Source: Enterobacter vonholyi
GTDB lineage: Bacteria > Pseudomonadota > Gammaproteobacteria > Enterobacterales > Enterobacteriaceae
Direction of reading: 5' to 3'
Assembly: GCF_008364555.1 (NCBI RefSeq)
Contig: NZ_VTUC01000002.1
Coordinates: 275,749 to 339,748 of the forward strand
DNA: 64,000 nucleotides
In this document: one piece after another, positions 17,273 to 25,713 of the stretch
Numbering within the stretch: position 1 is the stretch's first letter
How the letters are laid out: every line of letters starts with the position of its first letter
Program-made: the position numbers and the translations under genes
The notes under the pieces: model-generated
Seen by the model: only the letters and a program-made list of their open reading frames with translations
Database searches by the model: none
Told to the model about the DNA's origin: nothing

Positions 17273-17289
17273 TGCACTGCTAAGGTGCG
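17273..17289. promoter_or_regulatory. NtrC-type binding site between hpxO and hpxQ
   Basis: TGCACTGCTAAGGTGCG has the TGCAC-N7-GTGCR dyad of NtrC sites. It lies upstream of sigma-54 candidates on both sides and could serve both operons. Confidence 0.6.
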
Positions 17290-17374
17290 TAAACGCGGTG
17301 AGCGTGCCTTTTTATGAATCAAAAATTTCCAGTTGAGCTATACGGAATCGACTGTTTCACGCCCGCGTTCAGGG

Positions 17375-17390
17375 TGGCGTGGTTTGTGCA
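17375..17390 (+). promoter_or_regulatory. Sigma-54 promoter candidate for hpxQ-hpxT
   Basis: TGGCGTGGTTTGTGCA keeps GG-N10-GC, with deviations in the flanking positions; 33 bp before the hpxQ start. Confidence 0.5.
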
Positions 17391-17422
17391 ATAGCCTGGA
17401 GAAGGATAATAAAGGAGACACT

Positions 17423-17923
17423 ATGATCGCACTGCACGACTTCAATCAGCTTCCTGAGAAAGATGCTCTTACGCTGCTTCTGCCCTGCGTGGCGATACCC
17501 GGCTGGGCCGACGCGCTGGCTCTGGGGCGGCCATACGCCAGCCGGGACGAATTACTCAGTACGGCAAACGCGCTGACGCAAAACTGGGACGAAGCGGAGC
17601 TGGCGCAGGCCCTGAGCGCCCATCCGCGCATCGGGGAAAAGTCCGCGGGTTCAGCGGCGGAGGCGGCGCTGTCGCGTCAGGAGCAGGGCGCTGTGAACGA
17701 TCGCGATGGTGCTCTTGCCCAGGCGCTGCGCGAGGGCAACGCCCGCTACGAGGCCCGCTTCGGACGCGTGTTTCTGATCCGCGCGAAGGGCCGCAGCGGC
17801 GAGGAGATATTGCGGGCCCTGCACGCGCGGCTGGAGAACAGCGACGCGCAGGAAGTCCGTGCCGCGCTGGAACAGCTGCGGGAAATTACGCTGCTTCGGC
17901 TGGAAGGAGTTATTAGCGAATGA
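17423..17923 (+). CDS. hpxQ: HpxQ, OHCU decarboxylase
   Basis: The 166-residue protein contains the family motif LSAHPRIGEK with catalytic His67 and the C-terminal EITLLRLEGVI helix. It decarboxylates 2-oxo-4-hydroxy-4-carboxy-5-ureidoimidazoline to (S)-allantoin, the third step after HpxO and HpxT. The start at 17423 follows AAAGGAGAC. The stop overlaps the hpxT start by ATGA, so both are co-translated. It is divergent from hpxODE. Confidence 0.92.
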   Translation: MIALHDFNQLPEKDALTLLLPCVAIPGWADALALGRPYASRDELLSTANALTQNWDEAELAQALSAHPRIGEKSAGSAAEAALSRQEQGAVNDRDGALAQALREGNARYEARFGRVFLIRAKGRSGEEILRALHARLENSDAQEVRAALEQLREITLLRLEGVISE

Positions 17924-18243
17924 GCACACTCAGCACCCATATTCTCGATATCTCAACGGGCAAGCCCGCGGAGGGCGTAACGGTTCATCTGCAACAGGAC
18001 GGGAAGACGCTGGCCACGGGCGTGACCAACGCCCAGGGGCGCATCGCCGCGTTCGTTGCCTCTCTGCCCGCGGGCCGCTATCGGCTGGTGGCGGAGATCG
18101 GGGCGTGGTTTAGCGATACCGGCCGGGAGACAATCTACCCCTGTGCGCAAATTGATTTTGTGACGGGAGAAACGGCAGACGAGCATTTCCATCTGCCGTT
18201 TGTGATTGCCCCCGGCGGGTGGTCAACCTACCGGGGCAGTTGA
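17920..18243 (+). CDS. hpxT: HpxT, 5-hydroxyisourate hydrolase (transthyretin-like)
   Basis: 107 residues with THILDISTGKPA at the N-terminus (His7 of the active site) and the diagnostic C-terminal tetrapeptide YRGS of HIU hydrolases. It hydrolyses 5-hydroxyisourate to OHCU between the HpxO and HpxQ steps. There is no signal peptide, so it is cytosolic. Its last 21 bases overlap the 3' end of the convergent guaD gene. Confidence 0.94.
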   Translation: MSTLSTHILDISTGKPAEGVTVHLQQDGKTLATGVTNAQGRIAAFVASLPAGRYRLVAEIGAWFSDTGRETIYPCAQIDFVTGETADEHFHLPFVIAPGGWSTYRGS

Positions 18244-19542
18244 CCACACCCGCTCGCCGTTGACCCAGGTCTCGCTGATGTTGCGCTCGTCTCCGAGGGT
18301 CATCAGCACAAAAAGCTGCTCGTAGATATCCTGACAGCGGCGATTGCGCAGGCGCTGCAGCGGCGTCACGTCGGGATCGATGACCACAAAATCAGCCTCT
18401 TTGCCGGGTGTGAAGTTGCCAATCTTATCGTCCAGCCGGAGGGCGTGCGCGCCGCCCAGCGTGGCGTGGTAAAACGCCTCGCTGGCGCGCAGGCGGTAGC
18501 TTTGAAGCTGGCCGACCTTGTAGGCTTCCCCCAGCGTGCGCAGCATGCTGAAGGTCGTGCCCGCCCCAACGTCGGTGCCGATGCCCATCCGCACCCTGTG
18601 CTGCCAGCAGGCGGGGAGGCGAAACAGCCCGCTGCCGAGAAACAGGTTAGAGGTGGGGCAAAACGCCACCGCCGAGCCGGTGTCATGCAGGCACTGCCAC
18701 TCGCTGTGGTGCAGATGGATCGCGTGGGCAAACACGCTGCGCTCGCCGGTCAGGCCGTAGTGGTGATACACGTCCAGATAGCGCTCGTGCTCCGGCCAGA
18801 GGTCGCTTACCCAGGCCACTTCGTTGGGGTTTTCGCTCAGATGGGTCTGCAGCCAGGTGTCCGGGAACTCCTCTCTGAGCAGGCTGACCGCCGCAAGCAG
18901 CTCGGGGGATGACGTCGGGGCAAAGCGCGGCGTAATGGCATAGCCCAGCCGTCCCCGATGGTGCCAGCGCTGGATTAGCGCCCGCGTCTGCCGGTAGCTC
19001 TGCTTCGCGTCTTCGCTCAGGTAGTCCGGCGCGTGTCTGTCCATCATCACCTTTCCGGCGATAAGGCGCATGTTGAGGCGCAGGGCCTCGGTAAACAGCG
19101 CTTCGACCGATTCCGGATGCAGCGTGCAAAACACCAGCGCGGTGGTGGTGCCGTTGCTAACCAGTTGCTGTATGAAAAATTCGGCGATCTCTTTCGCGTA
19201 GGCCTCATCGGCAAACTGGCTCTCCACCGGGAAGGTGTAGGTGGTCAGCCACTCCAGCAGCTGTTCGCCAAAGGCGCCGATCATCTCCGTTTGCGGGTAA
19301 TGGACGTGGGTGTCGACAAAACCGGGCAGCAGCAGCCTGCCGCGCAGGTCGGTATAGCCTTTGTGCGGGTCAAGATACTGCTCGCCCTCCTGCCACGGCA
19401 TCTGCGCCAGAATTTTTCCGCTCTGTATAAACAGCAGCCCGTCCTCAAGGTAGCGCGCGTGTTGAGCAATGGCGTCTGCGCTGTCGCAGACCCGGGCAAT
19501 ATCAAAAAATGCACCGCGTATCGCAGTCTGGTATTCCATCAT
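18223..19542 (-). CDS. guaD: GuaD, guanine deaminase
   Basis: The 439-residue amidohydrolase has the metal motif PGFVDTHVHYPQTEMIG (His79, His81), AHAIHLHHSEW, CPTSNLFLGSG and GIGTDVGAGT. It deaminates guanine to xanthine, feeding guanine nitrogen into the urate route. The start at 19542 has AGGCAGGAACC upstream. In Klebsiella guaD is a separate unit beside hpxC and hpxSAB, as here. A near-perfect sigma-54 promoter precedes it. Confidence 0.93.
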   Translation of the reverse strand: MMEYQTAIRGAFFDIARVCDSADAIAQHARYLEDGLLFIQSGKILAQMPWQEGEQYLDPHKGYTDLRGRLLLPGFVDTHVHYPQTEMIGAFGEQLLEWLTTYTFPVESQFADEAYAKEIAEFFIQQLVSNGTTTALVFCTLHPESVEALFTEALRLNMRLIAGKVMMDRHAPDYLSEDAKQSYRQTRALIQRWHHRGRLGYAITPRFAPTSSPELLAAVSLLREEFPDTWLQTHLSENPNEVAWVSDLWPEHERYLDVYHHYGLTGERSVFAHAIHLHHSEWQCLHDTGSAVAFCPTSNLFLGSGLFRLPACWQHRVRMGIGTDVGAGTTFSMLRTLGEAYKVGQLQSYRLRASEAFYHATLGGAHALRLDDKIGNFTPGKEADFVVIDPDVTPLQRLRNRRCQDIYEQLFVLMTLGDERNISETWVNGERVWSTAPVG

Positions 19543-19584
19543 GGTTCCTGCCTTCGTGTTTGCGTAGCGGGGGTGAGAAGGCTC

Positions 19585-19600
19585 AGCAAGAACGGTGCCA
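19585..19600 (-). promoter_or_regulatory. Sigma-54 promoter of guaD
   Basis: TGGCACCGTTCTTGCT on the minus strand is a perfect match to TGGCAC-N5-TTGCT, 43 bp upstream of the guaD start. Confidence 0.75.
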
Positions 19601-19609
19601 GAATGAAAG

Positions 19610-19630
19610 GGCCGCAGATAAGCTGCGGCC
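19610..19630 (-). terminator. Hairpin after hpxC
   Basis: Stem ggccgcag / ctgcggcc with a 5-nt loop, 13 nt after the hpxC stop, upstream of the guaD promoter. The T-run is weak (CTTTC). Confidence 0.55.
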
Positions 19631-19642
19631 GGAGGACGAGGG

Positions 19643-21139
19643 TTACTCTTTTTGCGTTGCCACGCGGGAGCTGAACGACGTCGCGCCCGCCGTCTCACGA
19701 TCTTCCCGCGCCAGCCAGCGGTAGGTCACGCCGCCGAGGAAGACGCCGATAAACCAGCTGAAGTTCGCCACCTCATGCAGGGCCGGGATAAAGCTAATCA
19801 CCAGGCCCACGGCAACGGATGGGATCAGCGCGCCAATAGCTTTCGGGTTAAAGCCGTTGCGGTACCAGTATTTACCCTTTGGCGTGTCGTCGAACAGATC
19901 GTCAACCGACACCTTGCCGCGCTTAATCAGGTAGAAGTCGGCAATCAGAATGCCGAACAGCGGGCCGATGAACGCCCCGAGCACGTCCAGGGTGTAGTGG
20001 ATAAGCTCCGGCGAGTTGAACAGGTTCCACGGGGTGAGCAGGATCGAGCCGACGGCGGCAATCATGCCCCCTGTGCGGAAGCTGATTTTCTGCGGCGAGC
20101 AGTTAGAGAAATCAAACGCCGGGGAGACGAAGTTTGCCACGATGTTGATCCCGATGGTGGCGGTGATCATCGTCAGCAGGCCAATCGCCACGGCCAGATC
20201 GTTGCCCACGCGGCTGACGGTCTCAATCGGGTCAGTGATCATGCGGCCAAACAGCGACTGGGTGCCGGAGACAATCACTACGGTGACGATGGAGAACAGC
20301 AGGAAGTTAAACGGCAGGCCCCAGCGGTTGCCGCGGCGGATCTCGCCCATGCTTTTGCCGTAGCGGGAGAAGTCGCCAAAGTTGAGCAGCGGGCCGGAGA
20401 AGTAGGAGACCACCAGCGCGGTCGCGGTGATCATCTGCCAGGTCTGCTCGCCCGCGCTCAGGGATTTGCTGGCGAGGGTAAAGGAGATCCCGTCAAAACC
20501 GGTCTTGTATACAATCCAGCCTGCGAGGGCAAGCATCACCACGTAGACCGCCGGACCGGCGATATCAATAAAGCGCTTGATGGCGCTCATGCCGTGCCAG
20601 AAGACCATCGCCTGCAGGACCCACATAATAGCGAAGCAGATCCAGCCCAGATGAGACAGGCCCAGGAACGCGCCGGCGGTGAGCGAAGAGAGCGATGGCC
20701 AGAACTTCAGCGCCACCAGCATCAGGGCGTTGGCGGCAAGATAGGTCTGGATGCCGTACCACGCGAAGGCAATCAGCCCGCGGATCACCGCCGGAATATT
20801 GGCTCCGAAGACGCCGAACGCCTGACGGCTGATCACCGCATAGGGCACGCCAGCCATCTGGCTTGGTTTGGCCACCAGGTTGGCGCACAGCTGCACGATG
20901 CAAATCCCCACCAGCAGGCAGAGCAGCACCTGCCAGCTTGCCAGCCCGAGCGTAAAGAAGCTCGCGGCGACAACATAACCCCCCATGCTGTGAACGTCCG
21001 ACATCCAGAACGAAAAGATGTTGTACCAGCTCCAGTTCTGGTCACGCGTCGGTGCCAGATCCTCATTGCAAAGACGTGGGCTGTAAACCGCACCGGAATC
21101 AGCGGCCGTACCTTGCTGTGCGTTTTGACTGTTTGGCAT
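19643..21139 (-). CDS. hpxC: HpxC, NCS1-family permease (presumed allantoin transporter)
   Basis: The 498-residue protein has about 12 membrane segments and the NCS1 pattern (NWSWYNIFSFWMSDVHSMGG near 35-54; GVPYAVISRQAFGVFG; SYFSGPLLNFGDFSRYGKS). NCS1 members import purine and hydantoin compounds such as allantoin. In Klebsiella the homologue lies between guaD and hpxSAB as its own unit, as here, and is presumed to carry allantoin. It is divergent from hpxS with a 144-bp control region. Confidence 0.85.
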   Translation of the reverse strand: MPNSQNAQQGTAADSGAVYSPRLCNEDLAPTRDQNWSWYNIFSFWMSDVHSMGGYVVAASFFTLGLASWQVLLCLLVGICIVQLCANLVAKPSQMAGVPYAVISRQAFGVFGANIPAVIRGLIAFAWYGIQTYLAANALMLVALKFWPSLSSLTAGAFLGLSHLGWICFAIMWVLQAMVFWHGMSAIKRFIDIAGPAVYVVMLALAGWIVYKTGFDGISFTLASKSLSAGEQTWQMITATALVVSYFSGPLLNFGDFSRYGKSMGEIRRGNRWGLPFNFLLFSIVTVVIVSGTQSLFGRMITDPIETVSRVGNDLAVAIGLLTMITATIGINIVANFVSPAFDFSNCSPQKISFRTGGMIAAVGSILLTPWNLFNSPELIHYTLDVLGAFIGPLFGILIADFYLIKRGKVSVDDLFDDTPKGKYWYRNGFNPKAIGALIPSVAVGLVISFIPALHEVANFSWFIGVFLGGVTYRWLAREDRETAGATSFSSRVATQKE

Positions 21140-21190
21140 GAAACCTGCTCCTGTGAATGAAAACCCGTTAAGCGGGAGTGCAAACGGTGT

Positions 21191-21206
21191 TGCAGGATCC
21201 AGGCCA
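21191..21206 (-). promoter_or_regulatory. Weak sigma-54-like promoter before hpxC
   Basis: TGGCCTGGATCCTGCA on the minus strand keeps GG-N10-GC but differs from the consensus at three flanking positions. Confidence 0.35.
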
Positions 21207-21216
21207 AAATAATAAA

Positions 21217-21251
21217 TCTTGTATGCAATATTTTATTTTTATGTATACGAT
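21217..21251. promoter_or_regulatory. Candidate HpxS (GntR) operators in the hpxC-hpxS gap
   Basis: Two GTATAC-like dyads, cttgtatgcaat (about 21218-21229) and atgtatacga (21241-21250), resemble FadR-class GntR operators and lie where autoregulation and control of hpxC would be expected. Confidence 0.45.
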
Positions 21252-21283
21252 TCGATAACGAAGAGTAAAAGACGGAGTGGTGA

Positions 21284-22000
21284 ATGAACAACATAAACGC
21301 CCTGCAGACCGCGCCAGACCTGCATGACAAAGACGAATCGATCTTTCAGGCGCTGATGACCGCGATTGTCGAACATCAGCTGCTGCCGGGGAGCAAATTG
21401 CCGGAAGAGGCGCTGGCCGAGGTGTTTGGCGTAAGCCGCACGGGCATCCGCAAGGTGCTTCAACGACTCGCCGCTGTGCAAATGGTCACCCTGACGCCCA
21501 AGCGTGGTGCACACGTCGCCAGTCCGACGGTGGAAGAGGCGCGACACATCTTTCGCACCCGCGCGCTGCTGGAGGTCGCTAACCTTCCGGACGTGCTGGC
21601 GCACTGCCAGCCGCCGCACCTTGCCGCGCTGGAGACCATTATTCGCCAGGAGCAGCAGGCGCACGAGGCCTATGACGGCCCGGCGGCGATTCGCCACTCC
21701 GCCAATTTCCACATTCAGCTGCAGGCCATCTCCGGCAACCAGGTGCTCACTGAGATGGTGACCAGCCTGAGCCAGCGTTCTTCGCTGGTGATTGCCACCT
21801 GGGGCGCGCCGTGGCGTCAGGGCTGCCGCTGCAACGATCACGAACAGCTTGTGGATCTGCTGCGCCAGAAGGCGCTTGAGCCATTAAGCGATGCCCTCAT
21901 GCACCATTTTGAACATATCGTCGCCAGCCTCTGCTTCGAGCGGGCGGGCGAGTGCCTGCCTGATTTTGCCCGGCTGTTTGCCGGCCACAAGGAGTCGTAA
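21284..22000 (+). CDS. hpxS: HpxS, GntR/FadR-family regulator of allantoin genes
   Basis: The 238-residue protein has an N-terminal GntR winged helix (LLPGSKLPEEALAEVFGVSR, about 35-55) and a C-terminal all-helical FCD effector domain. In Klebsiella HpxS controls hpxSAB in response to allantoin. The stop overlaps the hpxA start as TAATG, tying regulator and enzymes into one operon. The start has GACGGAGTGGTGA upstream. Confidence 0.9.
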   Translation: MNNINALQTAPDLHDKDESIFQALMTAIVEHQLLPGSKLPEEALAEVFGVSRTGIRKVLQRLAAVQMVTLTPKRGAHVASPTVEEARHIFRTRALLEVANLPDVLAHCQPPHLAALETIIRQEQQAHEAYDGPAAIRHSANFHIQLQAISGNQVLTEMVTSLSQRSSLVIATWGAPWRQGCRCNDHEQLVDLLRQKALEPLSDALMHHFEHIVASLCFERAGECLPDFARLFAGHKES

Positions 22001-22740
22001 TGTCTGTCTGTATACAAGTGATCAACCCCAACACCAGCCTCGCCATGACGGAAACCATCGGCGCGGCGGCGCGCGCGGTGGCGGCGCCGGGGACGGAGAT
22101 CCTCGCAGTCTGCCCGAGCGCGGGCGTGCCGTCTATAGAAGGCCACTTTGATGAGGCCATCGCCGCCGTCGGTGTCCTGGAACAGATCAAAAAAGGCAGG
22201 GAACAGGGCGTGTCGGGTCACGTGATTGCCTGCTTTGGCGATCCGGGCCTGCTGGCGGCGCGCGAGCTGGCCCAGGGGCCGGTTATCGGCATTGCCGAAG
22301 CCGCGATGCACATGGCGACGCTGGTGGCGACGCGTTTTTCGGTGGTTACCACGCTGCCGCGCACGCTGATTATTGCCCGTCATCTGTTGCACCAGTATGG
22401 CTTTCAGGACCATTGCGCGGCGCTGCACGCCATCGACCTTCCGGTGCTCGCGCTGGAGGATGGCAGCGGTCTGGCGCAGGAAAAAGTGCGCGCGCGCTGT
22501 ATACAGGCGCTGAAAGAGGATGGCTGTGGCGCCATCGTGCTGGGCTGCGGCGGCATGGCAACGCTGGCGCAGGAGCTGACCCGCGAGCTGCGCGTGCCGG
22601 TGATAGACGGCGTCAGCGCGGCGGTGAAGATGGTGGAATCGCTGGTGGCGCTGGGGCTGTCGACCAGCAAGCACGGGGATCTGGCATTCCCGGAGAACAA
22701 ACCGTTAAGCGGGCATTTTCAGGCATTGAATCCATTTTAA
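22000..22740 (+). CDS. hpxA: HpxA, allantoin racemase
   Basis: The 246-residue protein is an Asp/Glu/hydantoin racemase with paired catalytic cysteines Cys78 (IACFGDPG) and Cys183 (VLGCGGMA), and INPNTS near the N-terminus. It interconverts allantoin enantiomers so that both are used by HpxB. It sits between hpxS and hpxB in the operon. Confidence 0.92.
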   Translation: MSVCIQVINPNTSLAMTETIGAAARAVAAPGTEILAVCPSAGVPSIEGHFDEAIAAVGVLEQIKKGREQGVSGHVIACFGDPGLLAARELAQGPVIGIAEAAMHMATLVATRFSVVTTLPRTLIIARHLLHQYGFQDHCAALHAIDLPVLALEDGSGLAQEKVRARCIQALKEDGCGAIVLGCGGMATLAQELTRELRVPVIDGVSAAVKMVESLVALGLSTSKHGDLAFPENKPLSGHFQALNPF

Positions 22741-22755
22741 TTTTTGGGGGTGGCA

Positions 22756-23688
22756 ATGGGGCTTTTTGAACAGGATTATCCGCGGGATCTGCGCGGCTAC
22801 GCGGGCAACCCGCCGCACGCGCGGTGGCCTAATCAGGCGCGCATCGCCGTGCAGTTTGTGCTCAACTATGAGGAAGGGGCGGAAAACCACGTTCTGCACG
22901 GCGATGCCGGATCCGAGCAGTTCCTGTCGGACATTATCGGCGCGGCCAGCTACCCGGATAAGCACATGTCGATGGACTCCCTCTACGAATACGGCAGCCG
23001 CGCCGGGTTCTGGAGGATCCACAATGAATTTCAAAAGCGCGGCCTGCCGCTAACGGTCTTTGGCGTGGCGATGGCGCTGGCGCGTCACCCGGAGATCGTT
23101 GAGGCGATCAAAGCCGCAGATTACGACGTGGTCAGCCACGGCTGGCGCTGGATCCATTATCAAAACATGGACATCAGCCAGGAGCGCGAACACCTGCATA
23201 AGGCGGTGCACGTTCTGACCGACCTGTTCGGCAAGCCGCCAGCGGGCTGGTACACCGGGCGCGACAGCCCCAACACGCGCCAGCTGGTGGTGGAGCACGG
23301 TGGTTTTGACTACGACAGCGACTACTACGGCGACGATTTGCCCTTCTGGACGGAAGTAGCCTGCAGCGACGGCACCCGCAAGCCGCACCTGATTGTGCCG
23401 TATACGCTGGATGCGAACGACATGCGCTTCGCGACCGCGCAGGGGTTTAACACGGCCGAGCAGTTCTATACCTACCTGAAGGACAGTTTTGACGTGCTGT
23501 ACGAAGAGGGAGAAAGCGCGCCGAAGATGATGTCCATCGGCATGCACTGTCGCCTGCTGGGGAGACCGGGGCGTTTTCGCGCGCTGCAGAAGTTCCTGGA
23601 TTATGTGCAGCAGCACGAGCGGGTATGGGTCTGTACCCGCCAGCAGATTGCCGACCACTGGCGGGAGGTGCATCCGTTTCAGAAATAA
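22756..23688 (+). CDS. hpxB: HpxB, allantoinase (PuuE-type, polysaccharide-deacetylase fold)
   Basis: The 310-residue protein opens YPRDLRGYAGNPPHARWPNQ, a hallmark of PuuE allantoinases, and has the NodB-like motifs SHGWRWIHY and TGRDSPNTRQLV. Unlike the zinc amidohydrolase AllB it is metal-independent. It opens the allantoin ring to allantoate. The start at ATG 22756 has GGGGGTGG upstream; a TTG at 22744 is in frame but unlikely. Last gene of hpxSAB. Confidence 0.93.
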   Translation: MGLFEQDYPRDLRGYAGNPPHARWPNQARIAVQFVLNYEEGAENHVLHGDAGSEQFLSDIIGAASYPDKHMSMDSLYEYGSRAGFWRIHNEFQKRGLPLTVFGVAMALARHPEIVEAIKAADYDVVSHGWRWIHYQNMDISQEREHLHKAVHVLTDLFGKPPAGWYTGRDSPNTRQLVVEHGGFDYDSDYYGDDLPFWTEVACSDGTRKPHLIVPYTLDANDMRFATAQGFNTAEQFYTYLKDSFDVLYEEGESAPKMMSIGMHCRLLGRPGRFRALQKFLDYVQQHERVWVCTRQQIADHWREVHPFQK

Positions 23689-23702
23689 CTGAGCCGTCTT
23701 TA

Positions 23703-23733
23703 GCCGGGTGGCGGCTGCGCCTTACCCGGCCTA
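23703..23733. repeat. REP-type palindromic element
   Basis: gccgggtggcggctgcgcct followed by tacccggc, between the convergent hpxB and hpxZ genes. Confidence 0.75.
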
Positions 23734-23736
23734 CGA

Positions 23737-24123
23737 CTACGACATCAAACTCACCTGCGCCGCCACGATCCGCCACCCGTAGGCAAACCGTACCCACGTC
23801 TGCTGCTGGCGGCCAATGCGTTCCGTCCCCGCGCGGGTAAACTCGGTGCTGCACACGGCATAATCCTCCCCGAAGGTGGTAATCACTGTGTGGCGCAGCG
23901 TCCGCTGCAATCCGGCGGACGGGCGCGCCGCCCGAAAGGCGCGGATTTCATCAATCCCGTACAGGTTTTCACCCGCTCCGAGACGCACCGTGCTTTTGTC
24001 GTGCCAGAACAGCTCGTCCAGCACCGCAACGTTGTTGCTCACCAGCGCGTCCTCATAGCGGTAAAACGCGGCGGTCACCTCGGCAACCACCCACGGGAGG
24101 TTAATGTCATCGTGATTCATCAT
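23737..24123 (-). CDS. hpxZ: HpxZ, DUF3225/NTF2-like protein of oxalurate/oxamate catabolism (AtzH-like)
   Basis: A 128-residue NTF2-fold protein (FYRYEDALVSNNVAVLDELF, ENLYGIDEIRAFRAARP, TWVRFAYGWRIVAAQVSLM). The family includes AtzH, a decarboxylating amidohydrolase of the cyanuric-acid route. In Klebsiella hpxZ ends the hpxWXYZ operon, as here. Its reaction in purine breakdown is not firmly settled. The start overlaps the hpxY stop by ATGA. Confidence 0.85.
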   Translation of the reverse strand: MMNHDDINLPWVVAEVTAAFYRYEDALVSNNVAVLDELFWHDKSTVRLGAGENLYGIDEIRAFRAARPSAGLQRTLRHTVITTFGEDYAVCSTEFTRAGTERIGRQQQTWVRFAYGWRIVAAQVSLMS

Positions 24124-25517
24124 GCTGCTATCTCCGCCGGGCGGGCATCGGTGATGCCGTTCTCTTCCAGAACCCGCGCGACGCGCAGGCAGGCCTGCTC
24201 GTTAAACGGCGCGGCAATCAGCTGCAGGCCGATGGGCGCACCCTGCGCGGTGCGCAGGGGAACGGTGGTCACGGGCAGGCCCAAAAACGAAATTGGCTGG
24301 GTCAGCATCCCCATGCTGGCGCGAATGGGCAGCGGCTGGCCGTTAATCTCCATGGTCTGCTCACCCGCCAGCGTGGCGCTGCGCGGAGTGGCCGGGGCGA
24401 TCAGCACGTCGGCCTGCGCGAACAGGGTTTTGAACGCCTGCCGGGCGTGAGCGCGAAACCGCTGGGCCTGAATATACCAGGCTGAGGGGATCATCGCCCC
24501 GGCGAGCAGCCGTTCGCGAGAGTGCGGCTCAAAACGCGCCGGTTCATGGCGAAGCGCGGGCAGGTATTGATTTCCCCCTTCGGAGGCGCTGATGATAAAC
24601 GCCGCCGAACGCGCCAGCTCGGCGTCAGGGAACTGCAGCTCATCCTGCACGTCGAGCGCCTTCGCCACCCGCGCCACGGCGGCTCTGGCGTCTGCGTCGC
24701 ACCAGGTGGTGAAATAGCCGCCGAGCACCGCGCAGCGCAGGCCATCAAGCCCACGATCGAGCAGGGGGCGCGTCTGTTCCCGGGAGCACTCGGCCTGAAA
24801 ACCGTCGCTGGTATCCCGTCCCTGCAGCGCATCATACACGGACGCCAGGTCGCACACGCGGCGGGCGAAGGGGCCGATATGATCCAGGCTCGCGACAAAC
24901 GGATGGCTGCCGGATCGCGACAGGCGGCCAAAGGTGGGCTTCAGGCCATAGATACCGCACAGGGAGGCCGGAACGCGAATCGAGCCGTTGGTGTCGGTGC
25001 CGAGCGAAAAGTGCACCAGCCCGGCGGCCACCGCGGCGGCTGAACCGCCGGACGACCCGCCCGCAATGCGCGTCAGGTCGTGCGGGTTACGCGTCGTGCC
25101 GTAGTGGCTGTTCTCGGTGGTAAAACCGTAGGCGTAGGCGTCCATATTGACCATCCCGGTCAGCAGCCCGCCCGCGCTGCGCAGCTGGCGCACCGCAAAA
25201 CTGTCAGCGGCGGCGGCAGGGCGCTGGCTGAACAATTCGGCTCCGGCGAGGGTGGTGTGACCGGCAACGTCGAACAGATTTTTTACCGCGTAGGGCACGC
25301 CCGCCAGCGGCGGCAGGGGGCGCTTTTCCCGTCGCAGGGTATCGATATTGTCGGCCTCGGCGAGCATGCGTGCTTCCGTCACGGCGGTCCAGGCGCCGAT
25401 CTGCGGGTTAACGCGCGCAATCCCCTCCAGCGTCTGTCGGGCGATCTCGCGAGCGCTCAGCTCCCCAGCGCTTAGCGCCTGCTGGATCGCGCTGATACTC
25501 ATCTCGTGTAGCGTCAT
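24120..25517 (-). CDS. hpxY: HpxY, AtzE-family amidase
   Basis: 465 residues with the amidase-signature catalytic set: Lys79 in [10 protein letters not shown], cis-Ser in [10 protein letters not shown] (about 155) and nucleophile Ser179 in DTNGSIRVP. It resembles the 1-carboxybiuret hydrolase AtzE, which needs a small GatC-like partner, here HpxX. It overlaps both hpxX and hpxZ by four bases. The true substrate in the oxalurate branch is unproven. Confidence 0.87.
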   Translation of the reverse strand: MTLHEMSISAIQQALSAGELSAREIARQTLEGIARVNPQIGAWTAVTEARMLAEADNIDTLRREKRPLPPLAGVPYAVKNLFDVAGHTTLAGAELFSQRPAAAADSFAVRQLRSAGGLLTGMVNMDAYAYGFTTENSHYGTTRNPHDLTRIAGGSSGGSAAAVAAGLVHFSLGTDTNGSIRVPASLCGIYGLKPTFGRLSRSGSHPFVASLDHIGPFARRVCDLASVYDALQGRDTSDGFQAECSREQTRPLLDRGLDGLRCAVLGGYFTTWCDADARAAVARVAKALDVQDELQFPDAELARSAAFIISASEGGNQYLPALRHEPARFEPHSRERLLAGAMIPSAWYIQAQRFRAHARQAFKTLFAQADVLIAPATPRSATLAGEQTMEINGQPLPIRASMGMLTQPISFLGLPVTTVPLRTAQGAPIGLQLIAAPFNEQACLRVARVLEENGITDARPAEIAA

Positions 25518-25702
25518 GCTTTATAAACTCCTGCAATCTCCAGACGGTCGTCGAGCGGCAGCGCCATCAGCGGGGCGGCCATGGTGGCTATGCGGCTGAA
25601 CTGCAGCTGCAGCTCGGCGCGGCGGGCGTCATCCAGCGTCACGCCGAGTACAGTTTCCATTTGCGCCAGGTATGCCTGCCAGTCGGGTTGGTGTGTCGTC
25701 AT
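25514..25702 (-). CDS. hpxX: HpxX, small AtzG/GatC-like partner of HpxY
   Basis: A 62-residue protein (MTTHQPDWQAYLAQMETVLG, then ARRAELQLQFSRIATMAAPL) matching the AtzG type that binds and stabilises AtzE-like amidases. It lies 11 bp after hpxW and overlaps hpxY by ATGA. Confidence 0.85.
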   Translation of the reverse strand: MTTHQPDWQAYLAQMETVLGVTLDDARRAELQLQFSRIATMAAPLMALPLDDRLEIAGVYKA

Positions 25703-25713
25703 TTTTTTTCTCC

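Noticed and set aside
20505..20516. Perfect GTATAC-type dyad inside hpxC
   Set aside because: It lies within coding sequence far from promoters, so it is unlikely to be an HpxS operator.
19652..21160. 502-codon open frame antisense to hpxC
   Set aside because: Shadow of a membrane-protein gene: composition is hydrophilic and repetitive (His/Gln/Arg), with no domain motif.
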